Positions 7,919-16,731 of a DNA stretch of 64,000 nucleotides are shown in pieces. The notes below the pieces were generated by a model. It was not told the origin of the DNA, did no database searches, and saw only the letters and a list, made by a program, of their open reading frames with translations. The first letter of the stretch is position 1. Each line of letters opens with the position of its first letter. The DNA is from Actinomycetota bacterium. Lineage in GTDB: Bacteria > Actinomycetota > Actinomycetes > S36-B12 > CAIYMF01. The DNA lies in the NCBI GenBank assembly GCA_026393115.1, contig JAPLAU010000027.1, positions 1 to 64,000 on the forward strand. The letters are read 5' to 3'. Position numbers and translations under genes: made by a program.

Positions 7919-9418
7919 TCAGCGTGAGGCGCGTGAGGTGTACGAGCGGTCAGCACCTGTGATGCGTTCTGCCGCGAGGCGGCCTGACACGAGCACCATC
8001 GGCACACCCACGCCGGGCTGCGTTCCAGACCCGGCGAAAACGACGTTCTCACCCCAGATGTTCGACGGGCGGAACGGGCCGGTCTGCAAGAAGGAATGGG
8101 CCGCAGCGAAGGGGGCACCGCGTTCCATTCCGCGGTCGGACCAATCCTGGGGAGTCGTCAGGTGTTCGACCTCGATGGCGTCGCCAAAGCCGATGTAGCC
8201 GCGCTCCTCGAGTACGCGCACGACCTCCTCGCGATACCGCGGGCCTTCGGACTTCCAATCGATGCCAGCGTCGAGATTAGGCGTGGGAAACAACACGTAG
8301 TAGATCTCGCGGCCGTCGGGAGCCAGTGTTGGATCGGAGTGGGTGGGGTTCGTCACGAGCACGGACGGGTCACTCATCAAGCGCTTTTCGTCAATGAGTT
8401 CGCGGAACACTCCCTTCCACGACTTACCGAAGTGAATGTTGTGGTGCGCGATCTTGGAATAGGTAGCCGAGGAGCCGGCAAGGAGTAGGAAGCAACTCGG
8501 CGAGTAGTTCAGGCGGCGCACATTCCATGGCTCTTCGCCGAGTAGGTCGCGATAGGCCACCGGAAGGTCGGGATTGAGTACGACGACATCGGCTTCGATG
8601 CGCTCGCCGTCGGTGGTGATCACAGCGGTGGCGCGGTGGCCATTGTGCTCGACCTTGGCAACTTCGGTGTTGTAGCGGAATGTGACTCCGTGTTTGGCGG
8701 CTGCTCCGGCGAGGGCGCGAGGCACCGCGTTCATTCCGCTTTTGGGGAAGAACACGCCGGCGACGGAATCCATGTAGGCGATGACCGCGTAGATGGCGAG
8801 TGCATCGTAAGGCGAGAGCCCGGCGTACATCGACTGGAACGAAAACACGCGCTCGGTGCGTGGGTCGCGCAGGTACTGGCGAACTTTCGGTGCCAGTTTG
8901 CGGAATCCGCCGATGGCAACAAGTCGCGCGAGATCGGGTGTGAGCAGATCGAGGGGCGAGTCGATGTTGCGGTCGATGAAGGTCTTCATCTCGTAGCGGT
9001 ACAGGTCGCTGACGAAGTCGACGTACTTGAGATAGCCGGCGGCTTCCTGATCTCCGATGACGCGACGAATTTCCTCGGCCATTTGTTGCGGATCGGCCTT
9101 CACATCCAGTGTCGAACCGTCGGGGTAATACGCCCGGTAGAGCGGATCAATGGGTTCGAGTTCGAGCCAATCGGACATGTCTTCGCCCACGCAGTCGAGG
9201 GCGTCGGCGATGAGGTCGGGCATGGTGAGCACAGTTGGTCCGGTGTCGAACTGGTAGCCGGAGTCACTGATGAGTCCGGCCCGACCGCCGGGAATGGACT
9301 CACGTTCAAGCACGGTGACCTCGCGGCCCGCTCCGGCGAGGCGTAGGGCGGCGGAGAGTCCGGCAAGACCTGCGCCCACGATGACGACTCGATTGGTGGG
9401 TCCGGTGACGGTACGCAT
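7919..9418 (-). CDS. crtI: Phytoene desaturase (CrtI)
   Basis: A 499-residue FAD-dependent desaturase that introduces the double bonds converting phytoene to lycopene. The FAD-binding Rossmann motif VVIVGAGLAGLSAALRLA spans residues 11-28, followed by PGGRAG and the conserved FDTGPTVLTMP. The C-terminal CrtI-type motif GSGTQPGVGVPMVLVSGRLAAERI is present. A second CrtI-family member is encoded at 12431-13951, but this one has the stronger match to bacterial phytoene desaturases and clusters with crtE. It is followed by the MptB-like gene and preceded by crtE after a 192-base gap. Confidence 0.92.
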   Translation of the reverse strand: MRTVTGPTNRVVIVGAGLAGLSAALRLAGAGREVTVLERESIPGGRAGLISDSGYQFDTGPTVLTMPDLIADALDCVGEDMSDWLELEPIDPLYRAYYPDGSTLDVKADPQQMAEEIRRVIGDQEAAGYLKYVDFVSDLYRYEMKTFIDRNIDSPLDLLTPDLARLVAIGGFRKLAPKVRQYLRDPRTERVFSFQSMYAGLSPYDALAIYAVIAYMDSVAGVFFPKSGMNAVPRALAGAAAKHGVTFRYNTEVAKVEHNGHRATAVITTDGERIEADVVVLNPDLPVAYRDLLGEEPWNVRRLNYSPSCFLLLAGSSATYSKIAHHNIHFGKSWKGVFRELIDEKRLMSDPSVLVTNPTHSDPTLAPDGREIYYVLFPTPNLDAGIDWKSEGPRYREEVVRVLEERGYIGFGDAIEVEHLTTPQDWSDRGMERGAPFAAAHSFLQTGPFRPSNIWGENVVFAGSGTQPGVGVPMVLVSGRLAAERITGADRSYTSRASR

Positions 9419-9610
9419 GATGCCTCCAGCCTAGGCGTGGATCGTGCAGGCGGCCATTCGCGCGTGATGGGATGTTGCTACAGCACGCATTGTCGAAGTG
9501 AAGCTTCGTGGCTGATTCGCGCGAATTCCGCGATCTGTGGGCAAAACGACTCGTACTGCGGCTCATCGTGTTGCGGCTCATCGTGCCCAGAGATCGCCCC
9601 ACGCTGGTAG
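9419..9610. repeat. crtE-crtI intergenic spacer with a 15-base tandem duplication
   Basis: The 192 bases between crtE and crtI hold no gene. The only structure seen is TGCGGCTCATCGTG at 9557-9570, repeated at 9572-9585 with one extra T between, which is an exact 15-base tandem duplication. No clear terminator hairpin is visible, so read-through from crtE to crtI is possible. Confidence 0.6.
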
Positions 9611-10693
9611 TTACATCGAGCGGCTGGTGGCGGCGATCGCCAAACCTTCCAGCACAGTGACCGCCTCGGGCGCGAAGAGGGGCGATCGAACCGCGGTGAG
9701 GGCGCGTTCGGTGTACTCGGTGATCGTCGACTCAACGCGGGCGAGCGCACCGGAGGTTGTGATGATGTCGCGCAGCGCACTCACGCCCTCAAGTGACAGG
9801 GCCGGGTCGCCAAGGTGGCGGCGCACAACGTCTGCCTCCGCTGTGGAACAGCGCTCGAGCGTTTCGGCAATCAGCACGGTGCGCTTACCTTCGCGCAGGT
9901 CATCACCCGCCGGCTTACCCGTTTGGGAAGGATCGCCGAAAACACCGAGCACGTCGTCGCGCAATTGGAAGGCCTCGCCGAGGGGGAGCCCGTAGTCGGA
10001 CAGTGTGGCGATTACCTGGTCATCGGCACCTGCGAGTGAGGCACCGAGATGCAGTGGCCTCTCGATGGTGTACTTCGCCGACTTGTAGCGCACCACGGTG
10101 AGAGCGCGCTCAACGGAGCCGCCACCCACAGCTTGTTCGAGCAGGTCGAGGTACTGCCCTGTCATGAGCTCGGTACGCATGATGTCGTATACGCCTTTAC
10201 CGCGTCGCAGCGAGTCGGCGTCGAGGCCGCAGGTGTACAGGACCTCATCGGCCCACGACAAGCAGAGATCGCCGAGCAGAATGGCCGCGCCCACGCCGAA
10301 GTTTTCGGAGGAACCGAGCCACCCGGCACCACGGTGGAGGGTGGCGAAGCGACGATGAGCGGCCGGCATTCCGCGGCGGGTATCGCTGCCGTCCATCACG
10401 TCGTCGTGAATGAGGGCGCAGGCTTGAAGAAATTCCAGTGAACTGGCTGCCACGATCGCTTCCTGACAGTCGCTTCCGCCCGCTGCCCGCCAGCCCCAAT
10501 AGCAGAATGCCGGTCGCAAACGCTTACCACCGGCCAGCAGGTCGCTGAGCGCTTCATTGAGCCGCACCGCCTCGGGACTGATCGACGTGAGGATCAGGTG
10601 TTGCTGATCGAGGAAGTCAGTCACGACGTCTTGAACACGAGCGCGAAGGTTCTCGGCATCGAGCGGGGAGGCCGCTCGAGAGGGTGATGTCAC
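9611..10693 (-). CDS. crtE: Geranylgeranyl-type polyprenyl diphosphate synthase
   Basis: A 360-residue trans-prenyl diphosphate synthase supplying C20 diphosphate for phytoene synthesis. The first Asp-rich motif is HDDVMDGSDTRRG (Asp97-Asp101) and the second is FQLRDDVLGVFGD. GKRLRP near residue 57 binds isopentenyl diphosphate. Residues just before the first Asp motif are small (Cys92, Ala93), so the product is not restricted to C15; C20 is inferred from the carotenoid context. GTG start. It diverges from metF with only 32 bases between the starts, so the two promoters must overlap the neighbouring coding regions. Confidence 0.88.
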   Translation of the reverse strand: MTSPSRAASPLDAENLRARVQDVVTDFLDQQHLILTSISPEAVRLNEALSDLLAGGKRLRPAFCYWGWRAAGGSDCQEAIVAASSLEFLQACALIHDDVMDGSDTRRGMPAAHRRFATLHRGAGWLGSSENFGVGAAILLGDLCLSWADEVLYTCGLDADSLRRGKGVYDIMRTELMTGQYLDLLEQAVGGGSVERALTVVRYKSAKYTIERPLHLGASLAGADDQVIATLSDYGLPLGEAFQLRDDVLGVFGDPSQTGKPAGDDLREGKRTVLIAETLERCSTAEADVVRRHLGDPALSLEGVSALRDIITTSGALARVESTITEYTERALTAVRSPLFAPEAVTVLEGLAIAATSRSM

Positions 10694-10725
10694 ATGCAGA
10701 GCCTACCGACGCCTACCCTTAACCC

Positions 10726-11652
10726 ATGGCATTCGGCAGGAGGGGCGGCGCGGTCGATCGACGACCTTCGCTCACTCGGTTACTCGGTGATGGTTCGCGG
10801 TCGGTGTCGTTTGAGTTTTTCCCACCGAAAGACTCCGATGCCGAGGACCTGCTGTGGGGTGCGCTGTTCCAGTTGGAGGAGCTTGATCCGAGCTTCGTTT
10901 CTATCACCTACGGGGCTGGAGGCACCACACGCGACCGAACTGTCGACATCACCTCGTCCATTCAACGGCGTACCTCACTCACCACGATCGCCCACCTCAC
11001 CTGCGTGGGTTCGTCTCGAGCCGATCTGCTTGACGTGATCGACGAGTATTCAGCCGCAGGAATCGAGAACGTGCTGGCGTTGCGTGGTGATCCCGCAGGC
11101 GGCCTAGGAACTGCCTGGGTTCGCCATCCCGATGGACTAGACCATGCGGTTGAACTTGTTGAACTGCTTCGCAAACGCGGCGAATTCTGTGTGGGTGTGG
11201 CTGCATTTCCTGAGGGACATCCCGAGTCGACGTCACTCGACCACGACGCGCGCGTGCTTGCCGACAAGCAACGTGCCGGCGCTGAGTTCGCGATCACCCA
11301 GTTCTTCTTCCGTTCAGCCGACTGGTTCCGACTGCGCGATCGCGCTGCTGCGGCCGGCTGCGATATGCCGATCATTCCGGGAATCATGCCGGTCACGAGC
11401 GTCGCTCAGATTGAACGTTTCGCGAAACTGTCGGGCGCTGAATTTCCTCCCGAAGTCGCCGAGCGGTTTGCCGGTATCACTGATGATCCGGTGGCGGTGC
11501 GAAAGCTCGGAGTTGAGATCGCAACGGAGTTGTGCACCGAGCTACTTGATGGTGGCGCACCTGGCTTGCACTTTTATACGCTCAATCGTTCGACGGCCAC
11601 GCGCGAGGTGTTCCGTAACCTCATGAGCCACCCTTCCCTCACCCGGCACTGA
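10726..11652 (+). CDS. metF: Methylenetetrahydrofolate reductase
   Basis: A 308-residue FAD enzyme that reduces 5,10-methylene- to 5-methyl-tetrahydrofolate for methionine synthesis. Family hallmarks are VSFEFFPPKD (active-site Glu), SITYGAGGTTRDRT, the NVLALRGDP segment with the folate-binding Asp, and ITQFFFR. Length is usual for bacterial MetF. It is followed after six bases by the CDP-alcohol phosphatidyltransferase. Its place beside carotenoid genes looks incidental, although both draw on flavin. Confidence 0.93.
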   Translation: MAFGRRGGAVDRRPSLTRLLGDGSRSVSFEFFPPKDSDAEDLLWGALFQLEELDPSFVSITYGAGGTTRDRTVDITSSIQRRTSLTTIAHLTCVGSSRADLLDVIDEYSAAGIENVLALRGDPAGGLGTAWVRHPDGLDHAVELVELLRKRGEFCVGVAAFPEGHPESTSLDHDARVLADKQRAGAEFAITQFFFRSADWFRLRDRAAAAGCDMPIIPGIMPVTSVAQIERFAKLSGAEFPPEVAERFAGITDDPVAVRKLGVEIATELCTELLDGGAPGLHFYTLNRSTATREVFRNLMSHPSLTRH

Positions 11653-11658
11653 TCTGCG

Positions 11659-12330
11659 ATGGCCTTCACTCGAGACGAGTACTTCGAACGATGGTCGGAA
11701 CTACATGGTGGCTACGACCCGCGTTCCTCTCGCTGGGCATTGGGGTGGCTCACCGGAATTCACGTGCTGGCCAAGCCATTCGCGGCTCTGCGCGTACCTC
11801 CCGATCTGATCACCGTGCTAGGAGTTCTCGTCGCCGGTGCGGCGGCATGGCTCGCGTCGTTGGGCGGACGATGGTGTCTGGCCGCCGCCGCTGTTGTGGT
11901 GCTGTCCGGTATCACCGACAACCTCGACGGCGCAGTCGCCGTGATGACCGGACGCACCACCCGGTGGGGTTATGTGCTCGATTCGGTTGTCGATCGCGTC
12001 AGTGACGGGTTGTACTTGGTCGCTCTGTGGTTGGCCGGTGCGCCCGCGAGTGCGTGCGTGGTGGCGGGTGCGTTGATGGCCTTGCAGGAATATGCCAGGG
12101 CCCGCGCTGGTGCTGCCGGGATGAGTGAAGTCGGCGTCGTCACGGTGTGGGAGCGGCCAACCCGGATTGTGGTGACGACGATGTTCCTGGTGGGTGCGGG
12201 TCTGTACCTGTCAGCAACTGCGACGTGGGCGACGTGGGGTTCATGGGCGTGGGTCGGCCTAGGCGTCATTGGCCTCGTTCAATTGCTGATCGTGGTTCGC
12301 CGCCGGCTCGCAGCACCCGACGCACACTGA
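11659..12330 (+). CDS. CDP-alcohol phosphatidyltransferase family membrane protein
   Basis: A 223-residue polytopic membrane protein. The CDP-alcohol motif is present as DNLDGAVAV, eight residues, then GYVLDSVVD, so the four metal-binding Asp residues (87, 90, 108, 112) and both Gly are intact. The normally near-invariant Arg of the DGxxAR segment is Val95 here. Family members transfer a phosphoalcohol from a CDP-lipid or CDP-alcohol. The acceptor (glycerol phosphate, inositol phosphate or other) cannot be decided. It is co-directional with metF and ends convergent to the crtD-like gene. Confidence 0.75.
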   Translation: MAFTRDEYFERWSELHGGYDPRSSRWALGWLTGIHVLAKPFAALRVPPDLITVLGVLVAGAAAWLASLGGRWCLAAAAVVVLSGITDNLDGAVAVMTGRTTRWGYVLDSVVDRVSDGLYLVALWLAGAPASACVVAGALMALQEYARARAGAAGMSEVGVVTVWERPTRIVVTTMFLVGAGLYLSATATWATWGSWAWVGLGVIGLVQLLIVVRRRLAAPDAH

Positions 12331-12347
12331 CGCGCTACGCGCCCCTT

Positions 12348-12401
12348 CATCCATGCGTTTGCGTCAATTCCGGCCGTTTTTATGACGGATAGCGATGGAT
12401 G
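12348..12401. terminator. Imperfect hairpin between convergent genes, possible bidirectional terminator
   Basis: CATCCAT (12348-12354) pairs with ATGGATG (12395-12401), and CGTCA pairs with TGACG further in, with a mismatched segment between. The loop contains a TTTTT run. The position between two converging stops suits a terminator, but the stem is interrupted, so confidence is low. Confidence 0.35.
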
Positions 12402-12430
12402 AGGCCGTGGCGCGGCTAGTTCTCCCACTG

Positions 12431-13951
12431 CTACTCGGCGCGGCCGATCAGATCGGCCACGATGCCCGCCGACAAGCCAACCAACGGCAGCCCACCCCCC
12501 GGATGCGCCGAACCACCGACCAGGAAGAGCCCGGGTACAGGCGAGCGGTTCGACGGGCGCAAGAACGCCGAGCGGGCGCCGTTAGACGAACTGCCGTAGA
12601 TAGCGCCGCCGGGTGCTCGCGTATGGGCTTCGAGGGCGGCGGGAGTGAAAATCTCTCGCCACAGCACGCGGTCGCGTACATCGCAGCCGCGCGAAGCGAG
12701 CACGGCAAGCGTGCGGTCTGCGTACGACTGCGCCAGGCCCGGCTCGTTCCAATCGATCGTGCCGGTGCCGGGTGCTCCGCTTCCGTGCCGGGGGGCGTTG
12801 ATGAGCACAAACCACGACTCGTGATCGGCATCGGGACGCATGAGCGGATCGTTGGGTGAGCAGACGTAGATGGTGGGGTCGTCGACTGGCATCACCGTGC
12901 GCTGCCGACCCGTTCCGAATACGGAATCGAACTCGGCGTCGTAGTTGGCAGGGAACCAGACGTTGTGGTGCTGCAGACCCGGGGTTCGTCCGCGCACTGC
13001 GAGCAACATCACGAAACCCGATAGCGAAGGAGTGGCTCGCGCGAGTTGGCGACGAGGAGCGCGCGCAGACGAGAGCGTGGGGTCGAGGAGATCGTCGTAC
13101 ACGTGTTGCGCATCGGCGTTGGCGACCACGATGTCGGCGTCAAGACGCGAACCATCAACGAGTTCCACGCCGCAGACGCGTCCGCCGTCAGTGCGAATCT
13201 GCGCGACATCGGTGCTGAATCGATAGTCGACGCCGCGTTCGACGCCGCGTTCGTATAGCGCGTCGGCAAGACGACGGATTCCACCGCCGATATGCCACGC
13301 ACCAAACACCTGCTCAACGTAAGGAACGGTGACAAGTGCCGCCGGGGCACGTCGAGGATCAGAACCCGTGTAGGTCGCATAGCGATCGAGTAACGTGACC
13401 AGCCGCGGATCGCGCATCAACTTCTGACCGAGTGAGCGCAGCGAGGTGAACGGCGCGACCGTGCGAATATCGCGTGGTCGTCGCGCCATCGACAACAGAT
13501 CGCGCGGTCCTTCAAGAGGTGATTCGAGCACAGGTCGACGGGTGAGTTCCCAGATAGCGCTGGCGCGGTCAATGAGGGCTCGCCAATCGTCAGCGGCGTG
13601 ACCACCGAGTGCATCACCAAGTGCGTCAGCACAGAGGGCGGGGCCAGCACCCGGCATTTCCACGATCGTGCCGTCGGACCATCGATAGCGAAAGGCCGGT
13701 TCGAGCGGAACGATGTCGAGCGCGTCATCGAGTGCCGAACCCGTCGATAAGAAGAGGTCGCGATACACCGCGGGCAAGGTCAGCAGACTCGGGCCGGTAT
13801 CAAAAACGAATCCATCGCGCTCGTACGTGCCGAGTTTGCCTCCGTAGGTCGGCGACTGCTCGAGCACAGTGACGTCATGACGCTTCACTCGAAGGCGCGC
13901 CGCGGTTGCCATGCCGGCAACACCAGCGCCGATCACAATGACGCGGGCCAT
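12431..13951 (-). CDS. CrtI-family FAD carotenoid desaturase, CrtD-like (3,4-desaturation of hydroxylated psi end)
   Basis: A 506-residue FAD protein. The N-terminal Rossmann motif VIVIGAGVAGMATAARL is followed by YGGKLG and FDTGPSLLTLP. The C-terminus ends with GGSAHPGGGLPLVGLSAGIV, the CrtD/CrtN-type version of the family signature. It differs clearly from the CrtI at 7919-9418. Position is the main clue to function: it is the last gene of a coupled set (CrtA-like, CruF, CruG-like), and in known myxol and sioxanthin pathways the companion desaturase is CrtD, acting at C3'-C4' after C1' hydration. The start overlaps the glycosyltransferase stop by one base (TAATG). A diapolycopene-type oxidase role is the alternative. 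Confidence 0.8.
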   Translation of the reverse strand: MARVIVIGAGVAGMATAARLRVKRHDVTVLEQSPTYGGKLGTYERDGFVFDTGPSLLTLPAVYRDLFLSTGSALDDALDIVPLEPAFRYRWSDGTIVEMPGAGPALCADALGDALGGHAADDWRALIDRASAIWELTRRPVLESPLEGPRDLLSMARRPRDIRTVAPFTSLRSLGQKLMRDPRLVTLLDRYATYTGSDPRRAPAALVTVPYVEQVFGAWHIGGGIRRLADALYERGVERGVDYRFSTDVAQIRTDGGRVCGVELVDGSRLDADIVVANADAQHVYDDLLDPTLSSARAPRRQLARATPSLSGFVMLLAVRGRTPGLQHHNVWFPANYDAEFDSVFGTGRQRTVMPVDDPTIYVCSPNDPLMRPDADHESWFVLINAPRHGSGAPGTGTIDWNEPGLAQSYADRTLAVLASRGCDVRDRVLWREIFTPAALEAHTRAPGGAIYGSSSNGARSAFLRPSNRSPVPGLFLVGGSAHPGGGLPLVGLSAGIVADLIGRAE

Positions 13952-15096
13952 TAACGGCTACCTCCGTCGACAGTCACGTGTCGACCCTTCCATGTCAGCG
14001 TGCCGCGTCGGCGTCGATTCCACGACATCGCCGTCAGTGTGGCGAGAGTCACGATCGAGACCGGGTGCGCCAACGCATCGGGAAGGACTCGTTGCTGGGT
14101 GCGGCGCGCCACCATCACACGACCGGCCACAGCGGCGGTGTATCCGGCGAGGCCGATGGCGCGCGTGAGTGGTGAGCGGGCAGTGACCGCGGCGACCGGA
14201 GGTACCACGTACGCCAGCGCGAGCGAGGCCATGACCGCAGTCGATCCGATGGGACTGCCGAAAGCAGACCACAGCGATTTGGTGTACCCGTCGACAAGCT
14301 CGGAACCCGTGGCATACATGCGACAGGTAGCAAGCGATGTTCCATCGACAACGGTGCCGCGTCCACCTGCGCGCTTCACAGCGCGCATGAGCGCCACGTC
14401 ATCGAGAACCTCAGCGCGCACGGCCGCGAATCCGCCCGTACGAAGAAGTACTGCGCTATCAGCCACGAGGAACTGTCCATTGGCCACCGCCAATGACTCG
14501 CGTCGGCTTACCTCCGAGGCTCGCAGCGGAACGGTGGTCAGCCACGACCATTGCAGCAGCGGCTGGATCAGTCGGGGGAGTAGTCCGTCGGCCAATTGGC
14601 GCGGGTACGGCGAAATGAGATCGGCCTGCATCGATCGCAGGAGGGAGATTGCCTGAGCGAGGGCCGTGGGTTCAAGCACGACGTCTGCGTCGATGAAGAC
14701 CAGAACAGACCCGCCAGCTGCGCGCGTGAGTCGTTCGCACGCCCATGGCTTGCCGAGCCAACCGGCGGGCAGCGGGTCGTCGCTTCCGTCAATAACGCGC
14801 GAATCTGCATGACCGGCCAGCGCCCCGCGTGCGATTTCGGCGGTGCCGTCAGTTGATCCATCGTCAAGAACGAGGATTTCCAGATCGTTGACTCCGCGTT
14901 GGTTGACCACGGATTCCAGACACGCGTGCGCGTGCTGGGCCTCGTTCCGCATGGGCAGCAGTACGGAAACTCGTTCGGAGATTGCGTCATCGGAGGCCGA
15001 AGGCCGGGTTATGAGGCGCAGATTGATGGCGGTGTGTGCGGTGCCGGCGACTGCAAGGCCTGTGCCCACCGCCGTGAGGAGACGTACTGCTCTCAT
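13951..15096 (-). CDS. Family 2 glycosyltransferase, CruG-like carotenoid 2'-O-glycosyltransferase
   Basis: A 381-residue membrane-anchored GT-A glycosyltransferase. A hydrophobic N-terminus leads into VSVLLPMRNEA, the nucleotide-binding VLDDGSTDGT, the DxD-type metal motif FIDADVV, and the acceptor-side LDDVALMRAVKRAGG. Hydrophobic helices follow near the C-terminus. ATG 15096 is taken because it overlaps the CruF stop (ATGA); the frame further upstream only shadows cruF. Adjacency of a GT2 enzyme to cruF is the arrangement known for cyanobacterial cruF-cruG, where CruG glycosylates the 2'-hydroxyl of myxol. The sugar cannot be predicted. Confidence 0.82.
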   Translation of the reverse strand: MRAVRLLTAVGTGLAVAGTAHTAINLRLITRPSASDDAISERVSVLLPMRNEAQHAHACLESVVNQRGVNDLEILVLDDGSTDGTAEIARGALAGHADSRVIDGSDDPLPAGWLGKPWACERLTRAAGGSVLVFIDADVVLEPTALAQAISLLRSMQADLISPYPRQLADGLLPRLIQPLLQWSWLTTVPLRASEVSRRESLAVANGQFLVADSAVLLRTGGFAAVRAEVLDDVALMRAVKRAGGRGTVVDGTSLATCRMYATGSELVDGYTKSLWSAFGSPIGSTAVMASLALAYVVPPVAAVTARSPLTRAIGLAGYTAAVAGRVMVARRTQQRVLPDALAHPVSIVTLATLTAMSWNRRRRGTLTWKGRHVTVDGGSR

Positions 15097-15929
15097 GGTG
15101 CCCGTTCGGTAAGGCGTAAGGCGTACGGAATGGCGACGAGGCCCATGGCAATGCCGCCGATGATGCCCACGGCTGGTCGACCAAGGAAGAAGACGTTGGC
15201 GATGATTCCGCCCAGCCACGTCCACAAATAGAGCGCGCCCGGCACTGCCTCGGGAGTGCGACGACGAGTCGCGGGGGCCGAGGGAGCTCTCCAATCGGGA
15301 TCAGGTAGCCGATTGAGAAGAAACATGAGAACGGCGGCGGCCAGTAGCCAGCCGAGGAAGTTGACGATCGGGATCCCAGGGATTCCTGGGATGGACGGGT
15401 CCGGTGATTCCCATGTCCAGTAGCCCTCTCCGACCATTTGCGGATCGAGGAAGAGGTCCCATGAGGCAAATGCCCATGCGGCCAATATCACTGCTCCGCG
15501 CCCCGTGGAGGCAAGCCGTCGCCCGACCAACAAAGCGGGGTAACTCATCATCGCCCACGCCAGCGGAATCACGACCGGCACATTCGACACGGTCCAACCG
15601 AGAGTGTCGGGTTGGTAGGAGTACGTGCTGAACGGCAACCCCGTTGAGGTACCGACAAGTTCGATGACGAAACCGAATCCGATGGAGATGATGGCCCAGG
15701 CCAGGGTCCACCCCCAACCGCGGTTGAGCCACGAGTGACTCAATGACGCGAGGAAGAAGGTGCACACGATCGCGATCGTTAATGTCGCTCGCATTGACCC
15801 GTTGGCAAGAGGCCAGGCAATCTGCAGCAGCACCGTGGCGATGGCGAAAATCAGGGGAAGTCGACGAATCCAGGGTGAGGGTCCGTCGTGCCGATCGGAG
15901 TGCGGCCCGTGATACACGCGGATACTCAT
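15093..15929 (-). CDS. cruF: CruF-like carotenoid 1',2'-hydratase (carotenoid biosynthesis protein family)
   Basis: A 278-residue integral membrane protein with seven to eight hydrophobic helices, of the DUF422/CruF family. Conserved features are VIELVGTSTGLPFSTYSY near the middle, AFASWDLFLDPQMV and GYWTWESP. Homologues in cyanobacteria, Deinococcus and haloarchaea add water across the terminal psi-end double bond to give a 1'-hydroxy carotenoid. The start at 15929 overlaps the stop of the CrtA-like gene, and its stop overlaps the glycosyltransferase start. It probably acts on the uncyclised end of gamma-carotene or lycopene. Confidence 0.88.
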   Translation of the reverse strand: MSIRVYHGPHSDRHDGPSPWIRRLPLIFAIATVLLQIAWPLANGSMRATLTIAIVCTFFLASLSHSWLNRGWGWTLAWAIISIGFGFVIELVGTSTGLPFSTYSYQPDTLGWTVSNVPVVIPLAWAMMSYPALLVGRRLASTGRGAVILAAWAFASWDLFLDPQMVGEGYWTWESPDPSIPGIPGIPIVNFLGWLLAAAVLMFLLNRLPDPDWRAPSAPATRRRTPEAVPGALYLWTWLGGIIANVFFLGRPAVGIIGGIAMGLVAIPYALRLTERAP

Positions 15930-16684
15930 GACGTAGCCCCCGTGATCGAGACCGGCTGGTCGCCATACGTGCCAGTTACACTGAGCAGTGCGAAGCGTGC
16001 GAAGAGTTCCTCTGCGTACCAACCGGTATCAACGGTGCGCTGCATCGCTTGCTGGTGGGGTGAGCGGCGATGAGCGAAGTCGGTGAGTGTTGCGTTGTCA
16101 CGCCAGACGCTGAATGTGCCTTGCAAGCCGACCGGTGCCTCGCCGATTCCGAGCCGAAATGTCACTCCCTCAATGTGGTCGAGGTCGCCGGACACTGCAG
16201 GAACTGACCTCCAAAAATCAACCCACTGTGAGGGGCGAATGCGCGCGCGCGTGACGGCGGCAATGGGGCCGTCCCACCGGTGAGCGATCGGATCGCCGAA
16301 GGGTTGACGACCGGCCCACGTGCCGCGTGAGCTCAGAGGTCGCATCGTGAATCGCGCATGCTCATCGCAGATCGATTGCCAGCCACGAGCCACACTGCTG
16401 GTCGCAAATGATTCGGCAGCACCGGCATCGCTCCACACGATGAGCGCGGCCCAGTGACGGGCGTCAGCATCTCGAGTGGTGAAGGTGCGCCCCGAGCCCG
16501 TTCCGAGCATCTTGGCGAACGTAACACCGGGAATGCGTCGAGCCCCGCCGCGATCGAGACCCATGCGCGCGAGTGCTCGTGGCGCACGAGTGAGTGGAAC
16601 TCCCCAGACGTCAAGAGTGACCAGAGCCGGAACTGCCTCGCGAGCGCCCTCGGCACCGCGAACCTTGTAATCGGCTTCACTCAC
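15926..16684 (-). CDS. CrtA-like (spheroidene monooxygenase family) carotenoid oxygenase
   Basis: A 252-residue protein of the spheroidene monooxygenase family. The N-terminal strand VTLDVWGVPL, then GVTFAKMLGTGSGRTF and WAALIVWSD, and the C-terminal GTFSVWRDNATLTDFAHRRS with HQQAMQRTV and WYAEELFARF are the conserved blocks. CrtA of purple bacteria makes a C2 keto group; a crtA-related gene of a myxol-producing Flavobacterium has been reported to be a carotenoid 2-hydroxylase. Here it is the first gene of the CruF/CruG/CrtD-like operon, so it is the best candidate for supplying the 2'-oxygen that the glycosyltransferase uses. The GTG start at 16684 is inferred from where homology begins; the ribosome-binding site is weak. 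Confidence 0.8.
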   Translation of the reverse strand: MSEADYKVRGAEGAREAVPALVTLDVWGVPLTRAPRALARMGLDRGGARRIPGVTFAKMLGTGSGRTFTTRDADARHWAALIVWSDAGAAESFATSSVARGWQSICDEHARFTMRPLSSRGTWAGRQPFGDPIAHRWDGPIAAVTRARIRPSQWVDFWRSVPAVSGDLDHIEGVTFRLGIGEAPVGLQGTFSVWRDNATLTDFAHRRSPHQQAMQRTVDTGWYAEELFARFALLSVTGTYGDQPVSITGATS

Positions 16685-16731
16685 CCTTGAAGAGTAGGGG
16701 ACTGGCACGTGTAAATGATGCGGCTCTCCGC

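Noticed and set aside
7861-8118. N-terminal extension of the MptB-like protein
   Set aside because: It overlaps the 3' end of crtI in another frame and has no membrane or family features.
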